Shown: positions 47,345 to 56,590, numbered from the stretch's first letter. The stretch is DNA of 64,000 nucleotides from Methanococcoides sp. LMO-2 (GCF_038432375.1 NZ_JBCAUS010000002.1:124001-188000); one strand, 5' to 3'. A program made the numbers and translations. Notes: generated from the letters alone by a model not told the origin.

Positions 47345-48250
47345 TTAACCTTTACCACGTGTCCTGGTCTTGCCGGTTTTAGAGTTCTTCTCGACATAGT
47401 CAATGATCATTCCTGCAATATCTTTCCCGGTAGCCTTTTCGATGCCTTCCAATCCGGGGCTGGAATTAACTTCCATTACAAGGGGACCATGATTGGATCG
47501 TAAAAGATCAACACCTGCAACATTGAGTCCCATGATCTTTGCAGCACGTACTGCGGTAGAGCGCTCTTCCGGTGTGATCCTGATGATCTCCGCAGTTCCT
47601 CCCCTGTGTATATTGGACCTGAACTCTCCTGAAGGTGCCTGTCTTTTCATGGATGCGACAACCTTTCCACCGATGACGAAACAGCGGATATCGGCTCCGC
47701 TTGCTTCCTTTATGTATTCCTGGACAAGGATGTTGGCCTTTACGCCCATGAATCCTTCTATGACGCTTTCTGCAGCCTTTTGTGTCTCGGCAAGTACTAC
47801 TCCGATTCCCTGTGTACCTTCAAGAAGTTTGACGACAAGAGGTGCACCTCCTACCATTTTGATCATGTCTTTAATATCATCAGGCTTGCTGGCATAACCT
47901 GTTACAGGGAGCCCTATGCCTTTTCGGGAAAGCAGCTGCAGGGAGCGAAGTTTATCTCTAGAGCGGGTTATGGCTACCGACTCGTTCAAAGGGTATACTC
48001 CCATCATTTCGAATTGCCTGAGGACAGCAGTACCATAGAAAGTAACGGATGCACCGATGCGAGGGATAACTGCATCAAATCCATCAAGCTCCTCACCCTT
48101 GTAGTGAATGGTTGGCCTGTGGGATGTGATGTTCATATAGGCTCTTAGAACATCTATTACCTGAACATCATGTCCTCTTTCTTCTGCTGCTTCGATCAGG
48201 CGGCGGGATGAGTAAAGCTTACGGTTTCTTGATAATAAGGCGATCTTCAT
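47345..48250 (-). CDS. RimK-family alpha-L-glutamate ligase (ATP-grasp)
   Basis: A 301-residue ATP-grasp ligase. N-terminal [20 protein letters not shown], the grasp core [20 protein letters not shown] and the metal-binding end [18 protein letters not shown] are those of RimK/LysX-type ligases. The family adds glutamate to proteins (RimK on S6), to F420 (CofF) or to tetrahydromethanopterin (MptN); which of these applies is open. The four-base overlap with the retropepsin-like gene upstream and the 3-base gap to the M14 gene downstream point to a peptide-tail modification system. Start ATG 48250. Confidence 0.93.
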   Translation of the reverse strand: MKIALLSRNRKLYSSRRLIEAAEERGHDVQVIDVLRAYMNITSHRPTIHYKGEELDGFDAVIPRIGASVTFYGTAVLRQFEMMGVYPLNESVAITRSRDKLRSLQLLSRKGIGLPVTGYASKPDDIKDMIKMVGGAPLVVKLLEGTQGIGVVLAETQKAAESVIEGFMGVKANILVQEYIKEASGADIRCFVIGGKVVASMKRQAPSGEFRSNIHRGGTAEIIRITPEERSTAVRAAKIMGLNVAGVDLLRSNHGPLVMEVNSSPGLEGIEKATGKDIAGMIIDYVEKNSKTGKTRTRGKG

Positions 48251-48729
48251 TTGTCAACCTCGGTCTTTAAATTGTATATCTTGTGTGCATCGAGCTTTCC
48301 ATGCATGTAGGATGCAGCAGGATCTACAAATGCCCGATTCTCTATTGCACGACGTCCCAGAAGCATCCTGAAACGCATGGTATCACGGTCTGTAAGTGTA
48401 ATCTCTATCGGATAACGACTGGATGCAACAATGATATCGGTTTCGATGACATACCTCATTTCCCTGTGTCCGCCGGAATCTGTCACCTGTCTGCGGTCTT
48501 TCAGGGGTGCTGTACACTCTACCTGTAGGTCCTTGTTATTTTGTATGGGATGGACCATGAAACGGACCATTTCAATGCCGTTGTCGATGTAATGCTCCAC
48601 ATTGAATGCATGTATTGCAGATGTCTTTGCACCTGTATCCACTTTTGCTTTGATCGCAGGAAGGCCGAGTTCCGGCAATGTGACCCACTCTCTCCACCCA
48701 AGTGTCAGTTTGTGTTCTTCCCTATCCAT
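48247..48729 (-). CDS. Retropepsin-like aspartic protease (DUF785/RimB family)
   Basis: A 160-residue protein of the RimB/DUF785 family of clan AA aspartic proteases. [16 protein letters not shown] carries the DTGA catalytic motif, and [19 protein letters not shown] the conserved second half. In bacteria RimB cuts glutamate residues added by RimK and the two are adjacent; here the same pair is found with an M14 hydrolase. ATG 48729 is preferred over the frame opening at 48756, as the shorter start matches the family ([16 protein letters not shown]). It overlaps rimK by 4 bases, so the three genes are coupled. Confidence 0.9.
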   Translation of the reverse strand: MDREEHKLTLGWREWVTLPELGLPAIKAKVDTGAKTSAIHAFNVEHYIDNGIEMVRFMVHPIQNNKDLQVECTAPLKDRRQVTDSGGHREMRYVIETDIIVASSRYPIEITLTDRDTMRFRMLLGRRAIENRAFVDPAASYMHGKLDAHKIYNLKTEVDK

Positions 48730-48839
48730 AGGATATCTTAAAACGAGAAAGAGCAATTAAGTATAAATTAAATTTGGTGGGATGAAAGGTCCCGGGGACT
48801 CTTCCTTCCCGAAAAAAGAAAAGTTGTTAAATGGTGATC

Positions 48840-49340
48840 TTATTGCTCGGCGATTTCTCCCTTAACAAAGAGCATCCTGTCCCCGTTCTCACCGGTCTCG
48901 AGAACAAGCTGCCCATCTTCCATTGAAACGGCTGTTACATTGCCCAGCAAGGAAAGGTACTGGCTGTCCAGTGAGTCCGGGCCGCAGTAAGCAAGTGTTA
49001 TTGGTCCCGGTGCTATGGTTATCTTGTTGTCTTCCAGTGTGTAGCTTCCACTGCCACGGTTGCAGTCTGCTTTAATGGAGTATGTTCCATCCTCACTGAA
49101 GGTAATTGTGTAGTTTTCCGGATCAGGAACTACGGATTGGCTTGCAGGAAGTGTCTCGATCAGTCCTGACCATTGCCATTCGATGTTGATGATCTCATCA
49201 AGGGTTATGGTGGTTTCTTCGTCGTGTTCGGTCTCAATAACGTCGTTCTCATTGTCAGCTTCAGTACAGCCCAATGCCAGCATGGTACCTGTAAGTACAG
49301 CAAAGATCATGAATATGGATAATATCTTTTGTGTGTTCAT
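48840..49340 (-). CDS. META-domain lipoprotein
   Basis: A 166-residue lipoprotein. The signal peptide ends in the lipobox LALGC (C25), followed by an acidic linker and a META/HslJ-like domain (about 55-165: WSGLIETLPAS, YTITFSEDGTYSIKADCNRG, GSYTLEDNKITIAPGPI, LVLETGENGDRMLF). META domains are found in stress-associated surface proteins; the function here is unknown. ATG 49340 is clear from GGAGGTAATC 5 bases before; the open frame further upstream is not used. It lies divergent from the AIM24 gene. Confidence 0.88.
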   Translation of the reverse strand: MNTQKILSIFMIFAVLTGTMLALGCTEADNENDVIETEHDEETTITLDEIINIEWQWSGLIETLPASQSVVPDPENYTITFSEDGTYSIKADCNRGSGSYTLEDNKITIAPGPITLAYCGPDSLDSQYLSLLGNVTAVSMEDGQLVLETGENGDRMLFVKGEIAEQ

Positions 49341-49599
49341 AATTTGATTACCTCCTGGTTCTCTAAATAACACTATGTCTGGTACCTATATATCGGTTGC
49401 TTAAACTACAGTTCAATTTGAAGTCTTAGCATGCTGATTTTCTCTTGTTTGATTCGTTTGTATAAACACCAGGAGCTCTTTGCAGGCAGAGTTCAGTCTT
49501 TTTAATTACCTACAATATGTTTATTTGTCTTTAAATGCAATATTCCTGCAGAGGGGACGTTCCAAAGTGCGGATGCTGTCCCATAGAGGAGTACTAATA

Positions 49600-50379
49600 A
49601 TGGCAGATGAGATCGATTACAGGATTTATGGAAATGAGATGCAGCTGGTGGAGATCGGCCTTGATAAAGGTGAAACAGTGAAGGCAGAGGCCGGGGCCAT
49701 GATGTTCATGGGCGACGGTATCAAGATGGAAACGTCCACAGGCGGAGGTATCCTGAAAGGCCTTAAAAGAGCAATCTCAGGTGAGAGCTTCTTCATTACT
49801 TCATTCACCCAGACCGGAAGCGGTAAGGGTAGCGTAGCTTTTGGTGCCCCGTATCCTGGTAAGATCATGCCTATCGATCTTAAGGAAGAGGGTGGCAGCT
49901 TCATCTGCCAGAAGGATTCTTTCCTCTGTGCTGCTGATGGTACCGATGTTACTATCGCATTCTCCAAGAGGATCGGAGCAGGCCTTTTCGGAGGCGAGGG
50001 TTTTATCCTCCAGAGACTTCACGGTGACGGTCTTGCATTCATCCATGCAGGCGGTACTGTGCTGAAAAAGGAGCTTGCACCGGGAGAGACCCTGAGGGTG
50101 GACACCGGATGCCTGGTGGCATTCTCTGAAAGCATTGACTACGACATCCAGTTCGTGGGCGGCTTCAAGAACGCACTCTTCGGAGGCGAGGGTGTGGTAC
50201 TGGCAACGGTCAAGGGACCGGGCACGGTATACCTCCAGAGCCTTCCGTTCTCACGCCTTGCTGACAGGATCGCTGCAGCTATCGGTCCTATGGAATCCAA
50301 CAGAGGAGAAAGCGGTGGTATTTCCGGTATCGGTGAGAGTGCTCTTGGTGGCATCCTCGGCGGTGACAGGAAGTTCTGA
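49600..50379 (+). CDS. AIM24/TIGR00266-family protein
   Basis: A 259-residue beta-sandwich protein of the AIM24 family. [40 protein letters not shown] and [20 protein letters not shown] are typical, and the C terminus is Gly-rich ([17 protein letters not shown]). Its biochemical role is not known in archaea; it is related to mitochondrial AIM24, involved in membrane organisation. ATG 49600 is chosen because GAGGAG lies 8-13 bases upstream; the longer frame from 49480 is not needed. It is followed 23 bases later by a phosphoesterase gene on the same strand, possibly an operon. Confidence 0.9.
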   Translation: MADEIDYRIYGNEMQLVEIGLDKGETVKAEAGAMMFMGDGIKMETSTGGGILKGLKRAISGESFFITSFTQTGSGKGSVAFGAPYPGKIMPIDLKEEGGSFICQKDSFLCAADGTDVTIAFSKRIGAGLFGGEGFILQRLHGDGLAFIHAGGTVLKKELAPGETLRVDTGCLVAFSESIDYDIQFVGGFKNALFGGEGVVLATVKGPGTVYLQSLPFSRLADRIAAAIGPMESNRGESGGISGIGESALGGILGGDRKF

Positions 50380-50402
50380 TATCCTTTTTCGAGGTGTGAA
50401 AA

Positions 50403-51035
50403 ATGAGAATACTTGCTCTTGCGGATGTACATGGTGATCATTCACATATCGATAGCCTGCTGGAGATGGCAGGCAAGATCGATCTTGCAGTGATCAGCGG
50501 AGACCTGACCCAGTTCGGACCTGGCAGTGAAGCTGAAAAAGTCCTGTCGATGTTCGATGTTCCTGTCCTTGCGGTTCCAGGGAACTGCGACCCCAAAGAG
50601 GTCATGGATGTGCTCGATGCATCAGATGTCGTTAACCTGCACAATGCTGTGGAGAAGATAGACGACGTTACGTTCATAGGATTGGGCGGTTCCTGCCCGA
50701 CCCCGTTCAACACTCCTTTCGAACTTGAGGAGGATGAGATCGAGAAGATCCTTGAGCCGCTTTTCGAAGCTGCCGAAGGTACTGTTGTACTGCTTTCACA
50801 CACCCCGCCAAAAGGCCTGCTGGATGATGTAGGCGGCGAGAATGTGGGAAGTACAGCCGTGGCTAAGTTCTTTGACCGTGCAAAACTTGTGATCTGTGCG
50901 CATATCCACGAAGCAAGGGGATTTGCCAGATCAGGCGATACCTTCCTGGTAAATCCGGGCATGGCAGCACAGGGATATGGTGCCCTTATCGAGCTTGATC
51001 ACGACAATGTAAGTGTGGTCTTCCTCGAGGACTAA
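50403..51035 (+). CDS. Metallophosphoesterase (YfcE/MJ0936-like)
   Basis: A 210-residue calcineurin-like phosphoesterase: LALADVHGDH (metal-ligand D and H), VISGDLTQFG, VPGNCDPKEV (the Asn-Cys-Asp form), LLSHTPPKGL and CAHIHEARG. The family hydrolyses phosphodiesters in vitro; physiological substrates are unknown. It lacks the extra domains of the enzyme at 6115-7392 and is not closely related to it. It starts 23 bases after the AIM24 gene with GAGGTG before ATG 50403. The gene converges on an RNase Z-like hydrolase gene. Confidence 0.92.
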   Translation: MRILALADVHGDHSHIDSLLEMAGKIDLAVISGDLTQFGPGSEAEKVLSMFDVPVLAVPGNCDPKEVMDVLDASDVVNLHNAVEKIDDVTFIGLGGSCPTPFNTPFELEEDEIEKILEPLFEAAEGTVVLLSHTPPKGLLDDVGGENVGSTAVAKFFDRAKLVICAHIHEARGFARSGDTFLVNPGMAAQGYGALIELDHDNVSVVFLED

Positions 51036-51083
51036 GATTAAGAATTAAAATCAAAAGGATCCGGCAGGACCTATTGGTTCCTG

Positions 51084-51830
51084 TCAGATCTCAACTACCA
51101 TGAGGTCGGAGGGTATGTGAACCTCCCCCTCGAACTCTTCTTTCAGGTATTCAAGAGCTTCTTCTTCATGCCCCTGCATGTGGGGATAGAGGTGTGTAAG
51201 ATATACTGCCCCGATGCCGTTATCCTTGAGATAGGGCTTCAACATGTCAGGCGTGGTGTGATTCGTCATCTCAAAGTCCAGCGGGAATGAGCACTCATGG
51301 ATAAGCATGTCACAACCCTTTGCCAGTGCCATGATGTCATCACAAGGCTCGGTGTCCCCGGAGTAGACCACGGTCCTGCCATCATAACGGACCTGATACG
51401 CCAGTGAGGGCACGCTGTGTATCCCCGCTGCACATTTAACATCACAGCCATCGAAGAGCCTGAACTCCTCACCCGGCGCAACTTCCACGACATCGACGCT
51501 TACCTTCTCCTTCATGTAAGGATAGAGGTCCATGAGCCTGTCAAGCCACTCCCGCGTGCCTGAGGGACCATAAATGGTGGAATCGAACTTATCGCACAGC
51601 CAGTTCGCCTTGAGAAGGCACATCACATCAGCAACATGGTCCAAATGCAGATGTGAAAGCACAATGGTATCGATGTCCGTATGCGAGTTCCCGCTCTCGA
51701 AAATGCGGTTCAGGACACCTCCTCCGCAATCAAAGAGGACCTTCTTCTCACCAATCTCCATCAGTAATCCTGATTGCACCCTGCCCTTCTGTGGTATTGC
51801 CACACCGGTTCCAAGAAATGTGATCTTCAT
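51084..51830 (-). CDS. Metallo-beta-lactamase fold hydrolase (RNase Z-like)
   Basis: A 248-residue MBL-fold protein. ITFLGTGVAIPQKGRVQSG at the start and LSHLHLDHVADV (HxHxDH) are the metal-binding motifs; VYSGDTEPCDDI and LIHECSF supply the remaining ligands. The length and the start match the ribonuclease Z/arylsulphatase-like branch, but the long exosite arm of RNase Z is not evident, so tRNA 3'-end cleavage is not certain. It is a single gene, followed by the tRNA-Leu region at about 52 kb on the other side. Confidence 0.9.
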   Translation of the reverse strand: MKITFLGTGVAIPQKGRVQSGLLMEIGEKKVLFDCGGGVLNRIFESGNSHTDIDTIVLSHLHLDHVADVMCLLKANWLCDKFDSTIYGPSGTREWLDRLMDLYPYMKEKVSVDVVEVAPGEEFRLFDGCDVKCAAGIHSVPSLAYQVRYDGRTVVYSGDTEPCDDIMALAKGCDMLIHECSFPLDFEMTNHTTPDMLKPYLKDNGIGAVYLTHLYPHMQGHEEEALEYLKEEFEGEVHIPSDLMVVEI

Positions 51831-51911
51831 GCTTCATTAGAATAAGGCTTAAGTAACTTAACTTTAATTATGGGATGTTCAGTGGCACAAGGCATCCGTT
51901 CTATTCTCATA

Positions 51912-51960
51912 CAGGGCTTGCCAGACCGTGTCAAAGGCGTCAGACTTAAGAGATTCTGCG
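51912..51960 (+). pseudogene. Decayed partial copy of tRNA-Leu
   Basis: About 49 bases matching the 5' and anticodon part of the intact tRNA-Leu at 51993-52077 (shared GTCAAAGGCGTC and GACTTAAGA), but with a broken acceptor stem, D-stem and anticodon stem and no variable or T arm. The likeliest origin is duplication at an integration event or plain decay of a tandem copy. Confidence 0.6.
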
Positions 51961-51992
51961 CTGTAATGAACAAAAATTCAAAAAACACATTT

Positions 51993-52077
51993 GCGAGGGT
52001 TGCCCAGCCAGGTCAAAGGCGTCGGACTTAAGATCCGATAACGAAGGTTTTCGTGGGTTCGAATCCCTCCCCTCGCA
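51993..52077 (+). tRNA. tRNA-Leu(UAA)
   Basis: An 85-base class II tRNA. Acceptor stem GCGAGGG (51993-51999) pairs with CCCTCGC (52070-52076), discriminator A at 52077; anticodon stem TCGGA/TCCGA with loop CTTAAGA, anticodon TAA; long variable arm; T arm GGGTTCGAATCCC. No CCA is encoded. The anticodon is UAA, leucine. A decayed copy lies 33 bases upstream and an A+T-rich cluster of orphan genes begins 70 bases downstream, so this could be an integration target. Confidence 0.97.
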
Positions 52078-52145
52078 TCACTAATTTTTTTGGGATATAG
52101 GTAACAGCAAAAAAATGCAACCTTTTAAAAATAATCAATTTTTGA

Positions 52146-52913
52146 TTAAGTTTGATCCTTTCTCTTTTTTAAGGAGAAATTCAAAAAGTACATTCCAATG
52201 GGTATTAAGTAAAGCATAATACTTTTTGCAAACTTATATTTTACATATGAAATATAGTATGCAACTATTAATACAAGAATAAACAAGAAAAATAGGAAAA
52301 TAAATCCCATAATATTGTAAATAATAAATATATTAAACTCTGATGAAAACGGAAGAATTTTTAAAACCCAAAAAACAAAAGAAGTAATGAATAACAGGTA
52401 AACCATCATTCTATGGTTTTTTTCAACCGTTTGCTTATATACTTCTTCTGGATCTAAATTATTATATTTTTCTGAGATCTCATCTAATTCTTTAATTAAT
52501 CTGGCTGTTTGATTAATTTTCCCATCTATTTTTTGGATGAGATATTTATAGAAATATTTAAATGAATCTGAATTTGTGGATTCATCTACAAAAGAATTTT
52601 TTAAATTGACGAGACTGAATTTAACCTCTTCGAATTGGGATTTGGTATTAATAAGTGGTACTATTACATTATTAACCATTTTTTTATTTATGCACAACTT
52701 CTTGTTAATTGGGATTTTATAAATAACCAAAAAAAGTATCATGTAGAATAAAACCGATATCAAAGAAACTAATTCGTTGTCGGGAAAATTGTTTGGAAAA
52801 TGATGTTTGCATAAAACAATAGGTGTAAGTACTGCTAATAGAGAATAGAGTTCTTTCTCATCCTTCTTAATAAGGTTATTAAAAATATTAATAATATTCA
52901 TCTTTGTAATCAT
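52146..52913 (-). CDS. Membrane protein of unknown function, tRNA-Leu island
   Basis: A 255-residue protein with at least four hydrophobic helices (LLAVLTPIVLCKHH, LISVLFYMILFLVIYK, MMVYLLFITSFVFWVLKIL, IMGFIFLFFLFILVLIVAYY) and a coiled-coil-like soluble middle part (about 100-155, FSLVNLKNSFVDES, TARLIKELDEISEKYNNL). Family not recognised. A+T content is very high. It is the first gene after the tRNA-Leu, transcribed towards it, and like its neighbours looks like acquired DNA. Confidence 0.65.
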   Translation of the reverse strand: MITKMNIINIFNNLIKKDEKELYSLLAVLTPIVLCKHHFPNNFPDNELVSLISVLFYMILFLVIYKIPINKKLCINKKMVNNVIVPLINTKSQFEEVKFSLVNLKNSFVDESTNSDSFKYFYKYLIQKIDGKINQTARLIKELDEISEKYNNLDPEEVYKQTVEKNHRMMVYLLFITSFVFWVLKILPFSSEFNIFIIYNIMGFIFLFFLFILVLIVAYYISYVKYKFAKSIMLYLIPIGMYFLNFSLKKRKDQT

Positions 52914-53012
52914 AATTTTATTATGATGGATATATGCTTATGGGTTAGTTAACCATAATCTCCTCACACATGAATAAATAAATTTATATTCTTGGATCCT
53001 TTATCCATATGA

Positions 53013-53465
53013 TTAGATACATTTGCTTTCTTCTTCGCACTTATCCATTATAAAATTGTAAGTATTTTGCATAACCATTGTAAATAGGATTATCCAATCG
53101 AATCCAACAATTCCCATTGTAAATTTCAAATCGCATGGCCAAATGTCAAAGAACAAAAAGGATACAACGTTTAGAATTACAAATAACATTAAGGTAAAGA
53201 AGAAAGAATTCTGCAATATCTCTCTTATTAAATCAAAATCAAACCTTTTATTTTGCTTTTTTGTGCTAACGGTAACTATCTGATAATGAAATCGATCAGG
53301 ATTGTCTTCATTAATACGTTTGCAGGAATATGCAACCATAAATATAAATGAAATTGCTGAAAGGCTGTACATTCCTAAACATGGATCAAGGATGGTTAGC
53401 AAGCAAGCTACAGCAATAGAAATGAACGCTAGAACGTAGATCCAAATAAAATGTTTGCTGTTCAA
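53013..53465 (-). CDS. Membrane protein of unknown function
   Basis: A 150-residue protein with four predicted helices in two pairs (IWIYVLAFISIAVACLL, GMYSLSAISFIFMVAYSC, FFFTLMLFVILNVVSFLF, MGIVGFDWIILFTMVMQN) separated by a short basic loop. No family recognised. Its ATG 53465 overlaps the stop of the upstream zinc-ribbon/glycine-zipper gene by 4 bases, so the two are one operon. A+T-rich like the rest of this cluster. Confidence 0.65.
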   Translation of the reverse strand: MNSKHFIWIYVLAFISIAVACLLTILDPCLGMYSLSAISFIFMVAYSCKRINEDNPDRFHYQIVTVSTKKQNKRFDFDLIREILQNSFFFTLMLFVILNVVSFLFFDIWPCDLKFTMGIVGFDWIILFTMVMQNTYNFIMDKCEEESKCI

Positions 53466-53791
53466 CTCCTATTGAACCTCCTAACTGCATTATCATCATT
53501 TTTGTTTGAATCTGCTCCAATAAGACTTCCCAACCCTGCTCCTATCAAAGCGCCTTCAGGTCCAGCTAATAATCCTATTAGACCACCAATTATGGCACCA
53601 GTTGTTGCATCCGATGAAGATTTTTCAGCATATACATTTCGATTTGTAATTCTACGTCTATTTCTACATCTGGGGCATTTAACAGTCATGTAACTATTCA
53701 AGTCACTTCTTAGTCTAATTGGAGAATCAAATTCAAGATAGATTTTTTCCCCACAGGTACAGATTACGTAGAGTTTCATAATTTGGAACAT
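53462..53791 (-). CDS. Zinc-ribbon plus glycine-zipper protein
   Basis: A 109-residue protein. The N-terminal half is zinc-ribbon-like, with two cysteine pairs (CTCGEK and CPRCRN); the C-terminal half is a glycine-zipper membrane segment (TGAIIGGLIGLLAGPEGALI, then GAGLGSLIGAD). ATG 53791 gives four more residues than ATG 53779; either is possible. It overlaps the next gene by 4 bases. The combination of a cytoplasmic zinc ribbon and a glycine zipper resembles small membrane-associated stress proteins; function unknown. Confidence 0.7.
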   Translation of the reverse strand: MFQIMKLYVICTCGEKIYLEFDSPIRLRSDLNSYMTVKCPRCRNRRRITNRNVYAEKSSSDATTGAIIGGLIGLLAGPEGALIGAGLGSLIGADSNKNDDNAVRRFNRS

Positions 53792-54010
53792 TTTGACTAT
53801 TTTATACTAGATAATACTTTTGCTATCTTTTTACTATTACTAATAATATAAAACTATAGTATTATATAAAAAAGAAAAGAGGATGCTCCACATACTGCAG
53901 GCTTATCAGTCAGTTCAAGAAAGGACAAACTCAATGGTTATAGAAAAAGAGATGATCATCAATTTAGAAAAATTAATGCTGCAATACTTCTAATTGCTAC
54001 ATGTTTATTT

Positions 54011-54193
54011 TTACCCTGTTTTTTCCACAATTAATAGAAAGTCTACTTTAGCTGTTGCTCCCATGAGTTGGAAAGTAGGTTTAACATTTGGAATTACTGC
54101 AATTACTTCTCCATTAAGGTTATTTAAAAACTGTTCCAAATAATCCTGCATATTATCGCTCTTGACATCTATGCGATGGACTTTATATTTCAT
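54011..54193 (-). CDS. Small protein of unknown function, about 60 residues
   Basis: A 60-residue protein (MKYKVHRIDVKSDNMQDYLE, then FLNNLNGEVIAVIPNVKPT, ending in FLLIVEKTG) with a strand-helix-strand-strand layout similar to DUF4177-like small proteins. ATG 54193 is preferred over the open frame to 54256, whose extra residues are Ser/Asn/Pro-rich and unlike protein start regions. An A+T-rich sequence with ATATATCAT upstream may hold the promoter. No known function. Confidence 0.55.
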   Translation of the reverse strand: MKYKVHRIDVKSDNMQDYLEQFLNNLNGEVIAVIPNVKPTFQLMGATAKVDFLLIVEKTG

Positions 54194-54375
54194 AATATTG
54201 AATATATCATAGGGATTATATGAACTGTTCGTAGAAAAGTTGGGTGTTGAGTGCAACTTGGCATCATATAATCTTTGTTATGAAGCTTGAAGGATCTTAA
54301 GAAAAACATTGATGAAAACGCAATCATTATCAGGAGACCACAACAGGTTTAAGCAATTATCTGTTTGATATATTT

Positions 54376-55128
54376 ATGACAGAATCACCGATTTTTGAGA
54401 TATTTGATGGATTGCCCAGACAGGGTCCGGGTAGTAACGAGTGTACTGAAAAAGCCTTTAATTTGCTTTCTTCCCTTCCTGCAGGCAGTAAGATCCTTGA
54501 CATTGGTTGCGGTGTGGGCATGCAGACAATTCATCTTGCTAAGATCTGCAACGACTGTCACATCACTGCAACTGACATTTACCAGCCTTTTCTGGATAAG
54601 CTGATGGAAAATGCAACTAAAGAAGGACTTGATGACAGGATCACCACGGTTCGTGCTTCCATGGATGGCCTGCCTTTTGAAGCAGGAGAATTCGATGTCA
54701 TCTGGGCAGAAGGCTCAATCTTTGTCATTGGTTTTGAAAAAGGACTTAGCTACTGGAAACAGTTTCTGAAAGAAGGGGGTTATATTGCATTGACAGAAAG
54801 CACATGGTTCACGGAGGAACCTTCTTCGGATGTAGTTCAGTTCTGGCAGGACTGTTATCCTGATATCAAGAACATACCTGACACTGAAAAAGTTATCACT
54901 ACAGTAGGATATGATCTCATTGACAGCTTTAGACTGCCAGCTTCTGCCTGGTGGGAATTTTACGACAATCTGGAAAAAAGAGTCGATGACATCGGTGATA
55001 TCTACAAAGGAAACACCGAGGCAGAAGAGATACTTAGCTTTAACAGAAGGGAGATAAAGCTCTTCAGAGAACACCCGGATGAATATGGTTATACGTTCTT
55101 CATTTTACAGAAGAACACAGATAAGTGA
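54376..55128 (+). CDS. Class I SAM-dependent methyltransferase
   Basis: A 250-residue methyltransferase of the UbiE/Methyltransf_11 type. Motif I ILDIGCGVGMQTIHLA at about residues 40-55, acidic loop ATDIYQPFLDKL, and FDVIWAEGSIFVIGFE motif post-I. The substrate is unknown; small-molecule methylation is usual for this group. ATG 54376 follows an A+T-rich promoter region. It converges on rsgA at 55145. Confidence 0.9.
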   Translation: MTESPIFEIFDGLPRQGPGSNECTEKAFNLLSSLPAGSKILDIGCGVGMQTIHLAKICNDCHITATDIYQPFLDKLMENATKEGLDDRITTVRASMDGLPFEAGEFDVIWAEGSIFVIGFEKGLSYWKQFLKEGGYIALTESTWFTEEPSSDVVQFWQDCYPDIKNIPDTEKVITTVGYDLIDSFRLPASAWWEFYDNLEKRVDDIGDIYKGNTEAEEILSFNRREIKLFREHPDEYGYTFFILQKNTDK

Positions 55129-55144
55129 CCCCTCAACCTTTCCT

Positions 55145-56248
55145 TCACTGCCTCTTAGACACAATATATTTTCTGGCGAGCGCTATTCCTTTATACTTTT
55201 TCTTTTCCACTCCCTTCAAACCGATCTCAGCCTTATCTGCCTGGAAGGCCAGCTCATCGTTCAGCTTATGAAAGCTATCAAGCCTTTCTTGTGTGATAAC
55301 TCCTAGATCGACTGCTTCCCTGACGGCACAGCGTGGCTCATTCCGATGAGTACAATCCTTGAAACGGCAATTTTGAGCAAGTTCAGTAATATCGGAAAAT
55401 GTCCTGTCAATGCCATCGGATGAATCTCCAAGCTGGATCTCACGAATACCCGGGTTATCGATGAATATCGTTCCATTTGGGAGAATGAAAAGTTGTCTGA
55501 CAGTGGTTGTGTGCCTGCCTTTATCGTCATCTTCACGAACACCTGATGTCTTCTGGACATCATGATGCAAAAGAGCATTGATGAGGGTTGATTTGCCAAC
55601 TCCGGAAGAACCGATGAGTGCTATGGTTTCAGCCGGTTTCATGAAAGGACCTAATTGTTCCAGATTTGTCTTTGAGAGAGCACTAAGAGCTATCACAGGA
55701 ACATCGCCAGCAATATCCTTTATCTCCTGTATAGTTGCTGATGGGTCATCCGGCAGGTCCTCAGTGAGATCGATCTTGTTAATTAGAATAACAGGTTTTG
55801 CACCGGAAGAATACACGATGGTTAGATATCGTTCAAGCCTTCGCAGGTTAAGATCATGCCCTACTGCAGTGACGATGAAGATCGTATCGATGTTTGCAGC
55901 TATTAGCTGGTCTTCACTTAGATCGCCCGCGGAGCCTCTGGAAAGACAGGAAGTTCGTGGAAGGATATCCACAATGGTGTATGAATTAAGGTCACTTTGA
56001 TCAAGCAGTACTACAAAATCACCGACAACCGGCTGCTTGCCGGCTTTACGCATAGCTCCTGATATTGCTGCCTGCAACTCACCTTTTTCAGTAAGGATAT
56101 TCCATATAGTCTTATGTTGGGTTACGATCCTGCCGGGAATATATGGTCCTTTATAGGCTGAAAATGCAGATGCAAGTGAAGCGTTCCAGCCGGGGATAGA
56201 GGAGATATCTGAATTATCACCCATTTTGTCCCTGTCTTCATCATTCAT
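55145..56248 (-). CDS. rsgA: Ribosome small-subunit-dependent GTPase A (RsgA/YjeQ)
   Basis: A 367-residue circularly permuted GTPase that helps mature the bacterial 30S ribosomal subunit. N-terminal OB-like domain ([20 protein letters not shown]), then G4 INKIDL, G1 [15 protein letters not shown] and G3 [12 protein letters not shown] in the permuted order, and the zinc motif [16 protein letters not shown] at the end. Such a GTPase is a bacterial hallmark; in archaea it occurs in some methanogens and probably came by transfer. Start ATG 56248. It lies directly next to a decayed gene fragment at 56270-56505. Confidence 0.93.
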   Translation of the reverse strand: MNDEDRDKMGDNSDISSIPGWNASLASAFSAYKGPYIPGRIVTQHKTIWNILTEKGELQAAISGAMRKAGKQPVVGDFVVLLDQSDLNSYTIVDILPRTSCLSRGSAGDLSEDQLIAANIDTIFIVTAVGHDLNLRRLERYLTIVYSSGAKPVILINKIDLTEDLPDDPSATIQEIKDIAGDVPVIALSALSKTNLEQLGPFMKPAETIALIGSSGVGKSTLINALLHHDVQKTSGVREDDDKGRHTTTVRQLFILPNGTIFIDNPGIREIQLGDSSDGIDRTFSDITELAQNCRFKDCTHRNEPRCAVREAVDLGVITQERLDSFHKLNDELAFQADKAEIGLKGVEKKKYKGIALARKYIVSKRQ

Positions 56249-56269
56249 ACCATTAAACTAAAATGTAAA

Positions 56270-56505
56270 TGCAGATAAGCTTTTTGACATTCAACAACAA
56301 TTCCCCAGTTCTCCAACCTCTTCAACCTCCCCATAACATGAGAATTCAGAGTAAATGGATTATCACTCATGTCATTCTACTTCATGTAACGCAACGTTCC
56401 CTTAGCCATCTTTTTCCATTTGATGTAAGACAGAACAAGGATCTTCTTTCTCAACAGATCAGAATAACCCCTCTTACCAACACAAACAGCCTTCTGAGGA
56501 TTATT
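56270..56505 (-). pseudogene. Decayed fragment resembling a Cas1 C-terminal end, copy 1
   Basis: On the minus strand a frame reads SYIKWKKMAKGTLRYMK, then a TAG codon (56377-56379), then NDMSDNPFTLNSHVMGRLK and LENWG. It has no start codon and no complete domain, so it is a remnant. The pattern W-K-K-M..KGTL.YMK.N...PFTLN.HV..RL matches the fragment at 58546-58691. From memory this pattern is the C-terminal tail of some archaeal Cas1 proteins; I could not check it, and a transposase or other protein is not excluded. Confidence 0.5.
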
Positions 56506-56590
56506 TCATAAGAAAACATCACGATATATTTTGTAAAACATGTTTAACAAAAACATAATATTCATATAGTAAAACATCTTTTACTTTTGT

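Noticed and set aside
53883-53993. 36-codon plus-strand frame beginning MLHILQAYQSVQ
   Set aside because: No ribosome binding site, no neighbour support; could be a remnant but is not supportable.
56269-56511. 80-codon plus-strand frame beginning MQISFLTFNN
   Set aside because: The protein-like signal is on the opposite strand (Cas1-like remnant); this frame has no domain or start context.
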